From: Cedecea neteri
GTDB taxonomy: Bacteria > Pseudomonadota > Gammaproteobacteria > Enterobacterales > Enterobacteriaceae
Direction: 5' to 3'
Assembly: GCF_000758305.1 (NCBI RefSeq)
Contig: NZ_CP009458.1
Span: 1,736,001 to 1,800,000 of the forward strand
DNA length: 64,000 nt
Shown: positions 1-8,523 of the stretch, piece by piece
Layout: every line of letters starts with the position of its first letter
Position numbering within the stretch: the stretch's first letter is position 1
The notes under the pieces: model-generated
The model's database searches: none
Told to the model about the DNA's origin: nothing
Seen by the model: only the letters and a program-made list of their open reading frames with translations
Made by a program: the position numbers and the translations under genes

Positions 1-1413
1 CATCTGGCGCGAAATACGGTTGAGCTTGTTGATGGTCTCAATCATGTGCACCGGAATACGGATGGTACGCGCCTGGTCGGCGATGGAGCGGGTGATAGCC
101 TGACGGATCCACCAGGTTGCATAAGTCGAGAACTTATAACCACGGCGGTATTCAAACTTATCAACGGCTTTCATCAGGCCGATGTTGCCTTCCTGAATCA
201 GGTCGAGGAACTGCAGGCCACGGTTGGTGTATTTCTTCGCGATAGAAATAACCAGACGCAAGTTGGCTTCAACCATCTCTTTCTTCGCACGGCGCGCTTT
301 CGCTTCACCAATGGACATGCGACGGTTGATGTCTTTTACTTGCTCGATGGTCAGGCCGGTCTCTTCTTCGATCTGCTGCAGCTTCTGCAGGCTGCGGTGA
401 ACGTCTTCGGACACTTCATGCAGCTTCTCAGACCACGGCTTGTTCATCGCAATGGCCGCGTTGAACCAGGTTTCGCTAGTTTCGTTGCCGGTGAACAGCG
501 TGATGAAGTTTTTCTTCGGCATTTTGCACTGCTCAACGCACAGCTTCATGATGATACGTTCTTGGGTACGAACGCGGTCCATCATGACGCGCATGCTGTT
601 GACCAGGTAGTCGAACTGTTTTGGCACCAGGCGGAACTGTTTGAACACTTCAGACAGCTGCAGGATCTCCGCGGCGGCGTCAGCGTGGCTGCGGCCCTTC
701 GCTTTGATGGTGTCGCGAGTCAGTTCGTACTGCTTACGCAGCTCACCAAATTTTTCGCGCGCCAGTTCCGGGTCGATGCTGTTGTCATCGTCGGAGCTGT
801 CGTCGTCAGACTCTTCGTCTTCGTCCTCATCATCGTCCATCTCTTCCTGAGAGAGTTCGGAGCCGACGTGGGTTGCGGTTGGTGCAAGATCTTCTTCCGC
901 GTTCGGGTCAACAAAGCCGGTGATAAGGTCGGACAGGCGCGCTTCTTCAGCTTCGACGCGATCGTACTGCTCCAGCAGATAGGTGATCGCTTCCGGATAC
1001 TCGGCAACCGAGCACTGTACCTGGTTGATACCGTCTTCGATACGCTTCGCGATATCGATCTCACCCTCACGGGTTAACAGTTCAACGGTCCCCATTTCGC
1101 GCATGTACATACGCACAGGGTCGGTGGTACGTCCGATTTCGGATTCCACGCTGGACAGTACCTGAGCAGCCGCTTCTTCCGCGTCTTCATCGGTGCTGTT
1201 TGAGTTTTCAGCAAGCAAAAGATCATCGGCATCAGGGGCTTCTTCCATCACCTGAATGCCCATGTCGTTGATCATTTGGATGATGTCTTCGATCTGATCG
1301 GAGTCGACGATATCTTCCGGCAGATGGTCATTGACCTCGGCATAGGTCAGATAGCCTTGCTCCTTACCACGTTGGACAAGAAGCTTGAGCTGTGACTGCG
1401 GGTTTTGCTCCAT
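1..1413 (-). CDS. rpoD: RNA polymerase primary sigma factor sigma-70 (5' part; C-terminus beyond window)
   Basis: Primary sigma factor that directs core RNA polymerase to housekeeping promoters. Translation from the ATG at 1413-1411 gives MEQNPQSQLKLLV, the standard enteric start, and stays open to the window edge, so about 471 of roughly 613 residues are present. Visible in order: region 1.1, the region 1.2 motif DPVRMYMREMG, a long acidic Asp/Glu non-conserved insert (plus-strand 780-845), and region 2 including the YATWWIRQA segment that melts the -10 element. Region 3 is cut after KLNRISRQM and region 4 is missing only because of the window boundary. It is the last gene of the rpsU-dnaG-rpoD macromolecular-synthesis operon, 150 bp after dnaG; in E. 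coli that gap and the end of dnaG hold RNA-processing and heat-shock promoter signals, which I did not map here. Confidence 0.98.
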   Translation of the reverse strand, partial: MEQNPQSQLKLLVQRGKEQGYLTYAEVNDHLPEDIVDSDQIEDIIQMINDMGIQVMEEAPDADDLLLAENSNSTDEDAEEAAAQVLSSVESEIGRTTDPVRMYMREMGTVELLTREGEIDIAKRIEDGINQVQCSVAEYPEAITYLLEQYDRVEAEEARLSDLITGFVDPNAEEDLAPTATHVGSELSQEEMDDDEDEDEESDDDSSDDDNSIDPELAREKFGELRKQYELTRDTIKAKGRSHADAAAEILQLSEVFKQFRLVPKQFDYLVNSMRVMMDRVRTQERIIMKLCVEQCKMPKKNFITLFTGNETSETWFNAAIAMNKPWSEKLHEVSEDVHRSLQKLQQIEEETGLTIEQVKDINRRMSIGEAKARRAKKEMVEANLRLVISIAKKYTNRGLQFLDLIQEGNIGLMKAVDKFEYRRGYKFSTYATWWIRQAITRSIADQARTIRIPVHMIETINKLNRISRQM

Positions 1414-1563
1414 AAGACGGTATCCACACTTCAGTATTAGGGTTGTGTCGGTAGGCGTTGCCGCCAACAATAACGTACGAGGGCTGATTTATTTTTATGC
1501 CGCAGCCCGTCCGTGCGGCGTTCGGGGGTGACCCGATCAATGTTCGGCAGTTAAGCCGCGAAT

Positions 1564-3309
1564 CTATTTTTTGGCGCGCGACTGCGTGATCACGCGAACT
1601 TCTTCACGCTCCGCCGGGGTCAGCCCGGTCGTTCTGGAACGTGCCATTAATTCTTCAAACCTCAGCTCCAGCGCGGACTCAAAAAGATGGTCCAGCGAGT
1701 CGGTGAACGTTTTTTCAGCAATGTCCTTATCTGCTATATCGTCCCACGCCGAGAGTTTTTCAAGGGTCGTGGCCTCATTTGTGCCACGATATTGTTCCAG
1801 TAGCTGCCCGGTTGTCAGCCCCGGATGCGCCAGACAGGCGTCAACCAGGCCGCTAAACAGCGTTAAACCCGGCAACTTTGCGGCATCCAGCCCGCTTAGT
1901 GGCGGGACCAGCGGAGCCAGTTCCGGATTCTGTACCAATAACCCTATCAGTATACGCATGGTTGTGCGTTTTAGCTGAGGCGCCGGACGAGGTGTCGCAC
2001 CTTCGGCCTGTTTAGGCATCAGCTTTTCAAGCTGGCTGTCGTCCAGAATACCGAGCTTATTGCCCAGCTCCTGGCGCAGATAGATACGCAGCGTTTCGCC
2101 GGGTACCTGGCTAATCAGCGGCAGAGCCAGCGTGCTTAGCCGCGCTCTTCCGTCTGGCGTACTCAAATCAACCTGCGGCAGCAGGCTGTTAAACAGGAAC
2201 GTGGAGAGCGGCTGAGCCTGCTCCATCCGCGCTTCAAACGCGTCCTTTCCTTCTTTGCGCACCAGCGTATCCGGGTCTTCGCCGTCGGGGAGGAACATAA
2301 ACCGCAACTGACGACCGTCCGTCATATAAGGTAGCGCAGTTTCCAGCGCTCGCCATGCCGCGTCTCGTCCTGCGCGATCGCCGTCATAACAGCAGACGAC
2401 GTTATCCGTAACCCGGAACAGCAACTGAATATGATCGGCGGTTGTGGAGGTGCCCAGAGAAGCGACGGCGTAAGAAATGCCGTACTGCGCCAGCGCCACC
2501 ACATCCATATATCCTTCGACTACCAGGAGGCGTGCCGGTTCCGGCTGACTCTGCTGGGCTTCATACAGGCCATACAGCTGGCGGCCCTTGTGAAAAATGT
2601 CGGTTTCCGGGGAGTTCAGGTACTTCGGCAGGGCATCGCCCAGCACGCGTCCACCAAACCCGATGACCCGGCCACGTTTGTCACGAATCGGGAACATCAC
2701 CCGCTCGCGGAAGCGGTCATAACTGCGGCCCTGATCGTTGGTGACCAGCATGCCCGCGTCCGTTAGCGCCTGGCGGTTTTCGCTGTTGCCACCAAAACGT
2801 TTAAGCGCATTATCCCAGCCGGGCGGCGCATAACCGATGGCGAAATGGCTAATGACTTCGTCGCTCAGGCCACGCTTGCCCAGATACTGGCGCGCCGGTT
2901 CTGCGGCGGGCTGCTTCAGGGACTGCTGATAAAAGGCGTTCAGGCCATCCATCAGTTGATACAGACTTTGGCGCTGGTGTCGTTCGATCTGGCTTGGGCC
3001 ATTGCCCGCTTCGTACGGCACTTCAAGGTTGTGCATGGTTGCCAACTCTTCAACGCTTTCGACAAACTCGAGCTTGTCGTAGTTCATCAGGAAGTCGAGG
3101 GCGTTACCGTGTGCGCCACAGCCAAAGCAGTGGTAAAACTGTTTATCACCGTTCACGGTGAAAGAGGGGGTTTTCTCGTTATGGAATGGACAACATGCGT
3201 GGTAGTTCTTGCCCTGCTTTTTCAGCTTCACGCGAGCATCGATCAGGTCGACGATGTCGGTGCGAGCGATCAGGTCATTGATAAAAACACGCGGGATTCG
3301 TCCAGCCAT
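1564..3309 (-). CDS. dnaG: DNA primase
   Basis: Makes RNA primers at the replication fork, working with DnaB helicase. The start MAGRIPRVFIND was chosen because it gives 581 residues, the E. coli length; an upstream in-frame ATG three codons earlier (3318) is possible but not used in the family. The N-terminal CHC2 zinc-binding domain is visible (CCPFHNEKTPSF ... YHCFGCGAHG, residues about 39-66), followed by the TOPRIM catalytic core (VVEGYMDVVAL) and a C-terminal DnaB-binding region. Middle gene of the rpsU-dnaG-rpoD operon, separated from rpsU by a terminator hairpin that keeps primase expression far below that of S21 in E. coli. Confidence 0.98.
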   Translation of the reverse strand: MAGRIPRVFINDLIARTDIVDLIDARVKLKKQGKNYHACCPFHNEKTPSFTVNGDKQFYHCFGCGAHGNALDFLMNYDKLEFVESVEELATMHNLEVPYEAGNGPSQIERHQRQSLYQLMDGLNAFYQQSLKQPAAEPARQYLGKRGLSDEVISHFAIGYAPPGWDNALKRFGGNSENRQALTDAGMLVTNDQGRSYDRFRERVMFPIRDKRGRVIGFGGRVLGDALPKYLNSPETDIFHKGRQLYGLYEAQQSQPEPARLLVVEGYMDVVALAQYGISYAVASLGTSTTADHIQLLFRVTDNVVCCYDGDRAGRDAAWRALETALPYMTDGRQLRFMFLPDGEDPDTLVRKEGKDAFEARMEQAQPLSTFLFNSLLPQVDLSTPDGRARLSTLALPLISQVPGETLRIYLRQELGNKLGILDDSQLEKLMPKQAEGATPRPAPQLKRTTMRILIGLLVQNPELAPLVPPLSGLDAAKLPGLTLFSGLVDACLAHPGLTTGQLLEQYRGTNEATTLEKLSAWDDIADKDIAEKTFTDSLDHLFESALELRFEELMARSRTTGLTPAEREEVRVITQSRAKK

Positions 3310-3385
3310 AGGCCCCATGCTATATCCGTCATCTCTCAGGCGGTGGCCTAAAAGCTCAGGGATATGTCAGTTTATAAACGAGAAT

Positions 3386-3417
3386 AAGCCGCGCATTCCT
3401 TTCGGAAGCACGGCCTT
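3386..3417 (-). terminator. Internal operon terminator between rpsU and dnaG (T1-like)
   Basis: On the minus strand this is a stem of GCCGTGC/GCGCGGC type extended by TTCC-GAAA-GGAA, followed by a T-containing tail. Position and sequence match the E. coli T1 terminator that sits between rpsU and dnaG and reduces read-through into primase. Confidence 0.75.
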
Positions 3418-3462
3418 ATAACTACTACTCAGTCTGAAGTTGAGGAGTGAATCCTCAGAAGA

Positions 3463-3877
<415 letters not shown>

Positions 3878-3998
3878 CGTCATCCTTTGAGCCGCAACTG
3901 CACCGTCTGCACTCCCTTACCCCAGTCACTTACCTCAGTAAGCTCCTGGGGATTCAGTCCCTGGCCGTCTTGCTGCAACTCAAATGCTATAGGGTATA
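3878..3998 (+). repeat. ERIC (IRU) intergenic repeat
   Basis: About 121 bp. The central inverted repeat CCCCAGTCACTTACCTCAGT / AAGCTCCTGGGG and the outer ends (CGTCATC...GCCGCA and CTGCAACTCAAATGCTATAG) match the enterobacterial repetitive intergenic consensus. It lies in the divergent rpsU/tsaD spacer, immediately upstream of tsaD, so it is probably transcribed as part of one leader. Confidence 0.85.
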
Positions 3999-4053
3999 CA
4001 AAGGAAGCCACCGGGATTAAACTTCGCGCCGGGCCAAAGAGGTAAAACAAGCC

Positions 4054-5067
4054 ATGCGTGTACTGGGAATCGAAACATCCTGTGATGAAACCGGCATCGC
4101 CATTTATGACGATGAGAAAGGGTTATTAGCCAACCAATTGTATAGTCAGGTGAAACTTCACGCTGACTACGGCGGCGTGGTGCCGGAGCTGGCCTCCCGC
4201 GATCACGTTCGCAAGACCGTGCCGCTTATCCAGGCTGCCCTAAAAGAGGCTGGATTAACCGCCAAAGATATCGACGGCGTGGCGTACACCGCCGGGCCGG
4301 GCCTGGTTGGCGCGCTGCTGGTTGGTGCAACCATTGGCCGCTCGCTGGCGTTTGCCTGGGATGTGCCTGCCGTGCCGGTCCACCACATGGAAGGCCACCT
4401 GCTGGCCCCGATGCTGGAAGACAATCCACCAGAATTCCCTTTTGTCGCGCTGTTGGTTTCCGGCGGCCATACCCAGCTCATTAGCGTTACCGGCATTGGT
4501 AAATATGAACTGCTGGGCGAGTCTATCGACGATGCGGCCGGTGAAGCTTTTGATAAAACCGCCAAGCTGCTGGGGCTCGACTACCCGGGCGGGCCGCTGC
4601 TCTCCAAAATGGCGGCGCAGGGCACGGAGGGACGTTTCACTTTCCCACGTCCAATGACCGATCGCCCTGGCATGGATTTCAGCTTCTCTGGCCTGAAAAC
4701 CTTCGCGGCAAACACCATTCGTGATAACGACGCGGACGATCAGACTCGCGCGGATATCGCCCGTGCTTTTGAAGATGCGGTGGTGGATACGCTGGCCATT
4801 AAATGTAAACGTGCGCTCGAACATACCGGCTTTAAACGTCTGGTGATGGCGGGCGGCGTGAGCGCCAACCGCACTCTGCGCGCTAAACTGGCCGAGATGA
4901 TGACTAAACGTCGTGGTGAAGTGTTTTACGCGCGCCCGGAGTTTTGCACCGATAATGGCGCGATGATCGCCTATGCCGGAATGATTCGTCTGAAAGCCGG
5001 CACTTCTGGTGAGCTGAGCGTTAGCGTTCGCCCACGCTGGCCGCTGGCAGAGTTACCCGCCGCCTGA
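4054..5067 (+). CDS. tsaD: tRNA N6-adenosine threonylcarbamoyltransferase subunit TsaD
   Basis: Transfers the threonylcarbamoyl group to A37 of ANN-decoding tRNAs (t6A), together with TsaB, TsaE and TsaC. The 337 residues have the ASKHA-fold features of the Kae1/Qri7/YgjD family: N-terminal GIETSCDETG, the metal-binding His pair in VHHMEGH (H111, H115), ALLVSGGHTQL and the GEAFDKTAKLLGL loop. Essential gene in E. coli. Followed at once by a rho-independent terminator. Formerly annotated as gcp/ygjD, an O-sialoglycoprotein endopeptidase, which is no longer accepted. Confidence 0.97.
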   Translation: MRVLGIETSCDETGIAIYDDEKGLLANQLYSQVKLHADYGGVVPELASRDHVRKTVPLIQAALKEAGLTAKDIDGVAYTAGPGLVGALLVGATIGRSLAFAWDVPAVPVHHMEGHLLAPMLEDNPPEFPFVALLVSGGHTQLISVTGIGKYELLGESIDDAAGEAFDKTAKLLGLDYPGGPLLSKMAAQGTEGRFTFPRPMTDRPGMDFSFSGLKTFAANTIRDNDADDQTRADIARAFEDAVVDTLAIKCKRALEHTGFKRLVMAGGVSANRTLRAKLAEMMTKRRGEVFYARPEFCTDNGAMIAYAGMIRLKAGTSGELSVSVRPRWPLAELPAA

Positions 5068-5079
5068 CAAGCAAACTAA

Positions 5080-5106
5080 AAGGAGCGTTTAACCGCTCCT
5101 TTTTTG
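5080..5106 (+). terminator. Rho-independent terminator of tsaD
   Basis: Stem AGGAGCG / CGCTCCT closed by a six-base loop and followed by a run of T; begins 12 bp after the tsaD stop. Confidence 0.85.
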
Positions 5107-5225
5107 TTTCTGAACTGCCTTCCAACGAGTCATATTCTGCAACAAACGAAAGCGAAATTAGCCCGGTACTTTCGGCGCACAATCCGGCACTCTATCGCGA
5201 TACCCGACTGAACCTGGAGAATGTT

Positions 5226-6020
5226 GTGTCCGATATCCTCAGCAAAATTATCGCCGTTAAGCATGAAGAAATTGCCGCCGCCAAAAAAGCGATTTCCCTG
5301 AGCCAGCTCGCCGAACAGGCCGCTGCACAGAATCACCGCGATTTTGTTGCCGCACTCCGTCGCAAGCGTGATGCGGGCCTGGCGGGGGTAATTGCCGAAG
5401 TGAAAAAGGCCAGCCCTTCGAAAGGCTTAATCCGCGAAAATTTCAATCCTGCGGAGATAGCCGTTTCTTACCAACAAGGCGGGGCTGCCTGTTTATCGGT
5501 ACTGACCGACGAACAGTTCTTCCAGGGAAGCGCTGCATATCTTCAGCAGGCTCGAGCTGCCTGTGAGCTGCCGGTTTTACGCAAAGATTTTATGATCGAT
5601 CCGTGGCAGGTTGTGGAAGCCCGGGCGATGGGGGCGGATTGCATCCTGCTTATTGTTTCTGCACTGGAGGATGGTCAGATGCAGGAGCTTGAGGCGCAGG
5701 CTCACGAGCTGGGTATGGCGGTACTGGTAGAGGTGCATGATGCCGATGAGCTGGAACGTTCGCTCCGGTTGACCACGCCGCTTATTGGCGTGAATAACCG
5801 TAACCTGCGCACCTTCGAGACCACGATAGAAACCACCATCAGCCTGTTGGCACAGCTGCCGGCAGATCGCATGGTTGTTACCGAGTCAGGCATCGCTACG
5901 CGCGAGCATGTCATCCGTTTGCGCGAAGCCAACGTGAATAATTTCCTTGTGGGTGAAGCTTTTATGCGGGCAGAAGAGCCAGGCAAAGAATTAGCCGCGA
6001 TGTTTTTCCCCGAGCGCTAA
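5226..6020 (+). CDS. trpC: Indole-3-glycerol-phosphate synthase, monofunctional
   Basis: Catalyses ring closure and decarboxylation of CdRP to indole-3-glycerol phosphate in tryptophan synthesis. The 264 residues cover only the IGPS TIM barrel; there is no fused phosphoribosylanthranilate isomerase domain, unlike the bifunctional TrpCF of enteric trp operons. All expected catalytic positions are present: E58 and K60 (AEVKKASPSKG), K120 (LRKDFMIDP), E169 (LVEVHD), N190/N191 (GVNNRNL), E220-S221 (TESGI). The sequence resembles the single-domain form of Pseudomonas and beta-proteobacteria more than enteric TrpC. GTG start at 5226 is chosen because GGAG lies 8 bp upstream and MSDILSKI fits the family; an ATG at 5221 is out of frame. 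It stands alone, between the tsaD terminator and its own terminator, with no other trp gene nearby. Function is well supported; physiological role beside the normal trp operon is unknown. Confidence 0.9.
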   Translation: MSDILSKIIAVKHEEIAAAKKAISLSQLAEQAAAQNHRDFVAALRRKRDAGLAGVIAEVKKASPSKGLIRENFNPAEIAVSYQQGGAACLSVLTDEQFFQGSAAYLQQARAACELPVLRKDFMIDPWQVVEARAMGADCILLIVSALEDGQMQELEAQAHELGMAVLVEVHDADELERSLRLTTPLIGVNNRNLRTFETTIETTISLLAQLPADRMVVTESGIATREHVIRLREANVNNFLVGEAFMRAEEPGKELAAMFFPER

Positions 6021-6050
6021 ACGTCTGAACGTTTGTTAAACCACGCCTAA

Positions 6051-6076
6051 AGCCTGCTGAGATAGCGGGCTTTTTT
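6051..6076 (+). terminator. Rho-independent terminator of trpC
   Basis: Eight-base-pair stem AGCCTGCT / AGCGGGCT (one G-U pair), loop GAGAT, then six T. A second small hairpin AAACGT-CTGA-ACGTTT spans the stop codon at 6019-6034. Confidence 0.8.
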
Positions 6077-6169
6077 ATTGATTTTTGCCAGGATTATGTT
6101 GATAAATGTCGTGCACTTAAGGTGCATAAAAAATGCAATTTATACAATAACGATAATGAGTGGGACAAT

Positions 6170-6400
6170 ATGAGCGATAAATGGTTAACAACGCTGATCA
6201 CTGACGATCCGCAGGCAGGATATGAACTGGCGGTGACGCTAAGCCGTCGCGGAGTCAAAACCGTGCAGCCAGATCCGGAGGTATTGAAAAAGCTGCGTCC
6301 GGTTTACGCCAATGACGCAGATGCGCTGATTGCCTCATCGCAGGTCATCGCGATTCATTTCCAGACGATTGCTGCGGCGAATAATTACTGGAAGGTTTAG
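6170..6400 (+). CDS. Small hypothetical protein, 76 aa
   Basis: I do not recognise this protein. Reading from MSDKWLTTLITDD gives 76 residues, soluble in character, with no signal peptide or membrane segment. A longer frame opens at 6122 (92 aa), but its extra 16 residues (rich in Asn, Lys, Asp) look like translated AT-rich leader; the ribosome-binding site is weak for either start (GTGGGA before 6170). It lies between the trpC terminator and a bidirectional terminator shared with plsY, so it forms its own transcription unit. The body has normal codon use for the window and a conserved-looking LSRRGVKTVQPDPEVLKKLR stretch, which argues for a real gene. Confidence 0.55.
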   Translation: MSDKWLTTLITDDPQAGYELAVTLSRRGVKTVQPDPEVLKKLRPVYANDADALIASSQVIAIHFQTIAAANNYWKV

Positions 6401-6423
6401 CGCTTAGCTGATTTACCTAAGAA

Positions 6424-6447
6424 AAAGGAGTGATTTATCACTCCTTT
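6424..6447. terminator. Bidirectional terminator between the 76-aa ORF and plsY
   Basis: Perfect 10-bp stem AAAGGAGTGA / TCACTCCTTT with loop TTTA, flanked by A on one side and T on the other, between two convergent genes. Confidence 0.8.
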
Positions 6448-6478
6448 GTTGTTTCTGCGAGGTTCAAAGAAGACAACG

Positions 6479-7099
6479 TTATTCAGGCTCGTCTTTTTTC
6501 TTTTTCTTTTTGAATCGCGCCCAGATTTTCGTTTCCTGGCCCCGCCACAGGCGCTGAATATTGTCGTGATGGCGCATCAGGATCAGGCAGGAGAGCATCG
6601 CCACCGGGAAGGTAAACTGCGGCTTGAACCACCAGACATAAAATGGGGCAATCAGGGCGCTGATAATGGCACCGAGGGAAGAATAGCCGCTTAACAATAC
6701 GCTCAGCAACCAGGTTCCCGCCATCACGCCGGTTAAGTCCCAGCCAATGGGGGCAATAGCGCCAAACGCAGTGGCGACACCTTTACCGCCTCGAAACTTA
6801 AAGAACACTGGCCAGATATGGCCCATGCAGGCGGCAATAGCAATCAGGCCAAGCCAGAAGGGCGTCACACCCAGGGCCCAGGCCGCCCAGACCGGCAGCA
6901 TGCCTTTCAGCACATCAAAAATTAGTACCGCTACGGCTGCACCTTTACCGCCAATGCGTAACACATTGGTTGCTCCTGGATTACCGGAGCCGCTCTCGCG
7001 TGGATCGGGGAGACCGGCAATGCGGCACACCAGAATGGCGCTAGAAATCGAGCCGCAAAGATACGCGAGGAAAATCATACCAGGCGCGATTGCACTCAT
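6479..7099 (-). CDS. plsY: Acyl-phosphate:glycerol-3-phosphate acyltransferase PlsY
   Basis: Inner-membrane enzyme that acylates glycerol-3-phosphate at sn-1 using acyl-phosphate, the first step of phospholipid synthesis. Starting at MSAIAPGMIFLAYLCGS the product is 206 residues, as in E. coli; the open frame extends 28 codons upstream without family support. Five hydrophobic segments and the three conserved motifs are visible: GSGNPGATNVLR, FRGGKGVAT and a late NIQRL region. The C-terminus ends in a run of six Lys before DEPE, slightly more basic than usual. Divergent from folB; shares a terminator with the 76-aa ORF. Confidence 0.96.
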   Translation of the reverse strand: MSAIAPGMIFLAYLCGSISSAILVCRIAGLPDPRESGSGNPGATNVLRIGGKGAAVAVLIFDVLKGMLPVWAAWALGVTPFWLGLIAIAACMGHIWPVFFKFRGGKGVATAFGAIAPIGWDLTGVMAGTWLLSVLLSGYSSLGAIISALIAPFYVWWFKPQFTFPVAMLSCLILMRHHDNIQRLWRGQETKIWARFKKKKKKDEPE

Positions 7100-7206
7100 A
7101 ACGCTGTTCCATGTTGAAAGTGTCGAAGTCTTCTTTGCATCTGTGGATAATACGCATATTTCGCCGGAAGTGGTATCCGGCATGACTAAAAACCGGGCAG
7201 GGCGTG

Positions 7207-7575
7207 ATGGACATTGTATTTATAGAGCAACTTTCGGTAATCACCACCATCGGTGTTTATGACTGGGAACAAACCATTGAACAGAAGCTGGTGTTCGATA
7301 TCGAAATGGCCTGGGATAACCGCAAAGCCGCGAGCAGTGACGACGTTAAGGATTGCCTCAGCTATGCGGATGTCAGCGAAGCTGTTTTGCAGCACGTCGG
7401 CGGCGGGCGTTTTGCGCTGGTGGAGCGAGTGGCTGAAGAGGTTGCGGAACTGCTGCTGAGCCGCTTTAATTCTCCGTGGATTCGGTTAAAGGTGAGCAAG
7501 CCTGGCGCCGTTGCACAGGCTGCTAACGTCGGCGTTATTATCGAGCGTGGCAGTAATCTGAAACAAAGCAAATAA
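7207..7575 (+). CDS. folB: Dihydroneopterin aldolase / epimerase
   Basis: Splits 7,8-dihydroneopterin to 6-hydroxymethyl-dihydropterin and glycolaldehyde in folate synthesis. MDIVFIEQLSVITTIGVYDWEQ is the family N-terminus; 122 residues, as in E. coli. E22 in the DWEQ motif and K98-type lysine in KVSKPGA are the expected active-site positions. A GTG one codon earlier (7204) is also in frame; the ATG is preferred by homology. Divergent from plsY across about 107 bp. Confidence 0.96.
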   Translation: MDIVFIEQLSVITTIGVYDWEQTIEQKLVFDIEMAWDNRKAASSDDVKDCLSYADVSEAVLQHVGGGRFALVERVAEEVAELLLSRFNSPWIRLKVSKPGAVAQAANVGVIIERGSNLKQSK

Positions 7576-7689
7576 TGGCCTGAGCGTTAAACCAAACGAC
7601 GACGCGCTGGTCTTATCATCGTATCTTTTGCGGCAGACGTAATTCGTGTGCCGTTTTTTGTGTTCGTTTTTCGGGATGAGGGGTAAGTG

Positions 7690-8511
7690 ATGAGCGATTT
7701 ACCAACGTTGGCGATTGCCGCCATTCTTGGCGTTGTGGAAGGATTAACGGAGTTTTTACCGGTATCGTCTACCGGGCACATGATCATCGTAGGGCATCTT
7801 TTAGGTTTCGAAGGGCAGACCGCGGAAACCTTCGAAGTGGTTATTCAACTGGGTTCTATTCTCGCCGTGGTCGTGATGTTCTGGCGTCGTCTGTTTGGTC
7901 TGATTGGCATCCACTTTGGTCGCCCTCCCGAGCATGAAGGGGTAGGCACCGGCCGTCTTTCTCTGATTCATATTTTACTTGGCATGATACCGGCGGTAGT
8001 GCTGGGCCTTCTTCTGCACGATGCCATCAAATCGCTGTTTAACCCGGTTAACGTGATGTATGCCCTGGTGGTGGGTGGCGTACTGCTGATCGCCGCCGAA
8101 TGCCTGAAACCAAAGGTGCCGCGTGCCGTAGGCGTGGATGACATCACCTATCGTCAGGCGTTTATGATTGGGTGCTTCCAGTGTCTGGCGCTGTGGCCGG
8201 GATTCTCTCGTTCCGGGGCAACGATTTCCGGTGGGATGCTGATGGGCGTTAGCCGCTATGCGGCCTCTGAGTTCTCATTCCTGTTGGCGGTGCCGATGAT
8301 GATGGGGGCGACAGCGCTTGATCTCTATAAGAGCATCGGCTTCCTGACTATGGGCGACCTGCCGATGTTTGCCGTGGGCTTTGTCACGGCGTTCATCGTG
8401 GCGCTGATCGCCATCAAAACCTTCCTGCAGCTCATCAAGCGAATTTCGTTTATTCCGTTTGCGATTTACCGCTTTATTGTTGCCGCCGTGGTGTTCTTTA
8501 TCTTCACCTAG
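7690..8511 (+). CDS. uppP: Undecaprenyl-diphosphate phosphatase (BacA/UppP)
   Basis: Integral membrane enzyme that dephosphorylates undecaprenyl diphosphate, recycling the lipid carrier for peptidoglycan and conferring bacitracin tolerance. 273 residues from the ATG at 7690 (a GTG directly before it is in frame; GAGG lies 8-9 bp before the ATG). Catalytic motifs are present: EGLTEFLPVSSTGH near residue 20 and the PGFSRSGATI segment near 170. Several transmembrane segments; convergent with cca, 12 bp apart. Confidence 0.97.
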   Translation: MSDLPTLAIAAILGVVEGLTEFLPVSSTGHMIIVGHLLGFEGQTAETFEVVIQLGSILAVVVMFWRRLFGLIGIHFGRPPEHEGVGTGRLSLIHILLGMIPAVVLGLLLHDAIKSLFNPVNVMYALVVGGVLLIAAECLKPKVPRAVGVDDITYRQAFMIGCFQCLALWPGFSRSGATISGGMLMGVSRYAASEFSFLLAVPMMMGATALDLYKSIGFLTMGDLPMFAVGFVTAFIVALIAIKTFLQLIKRISFIPFAIYRFIVAAVVFFIFT

Positions 8512-8523
8512 TAACCCTTGCCC

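Noticed and set aside
46..1077. Long plus-strand open frame (343 aa) opposite rpoD
   Set aside because: Antisense shadow of the conserved rpoD coding sequence; composition odd and no family resemblance.
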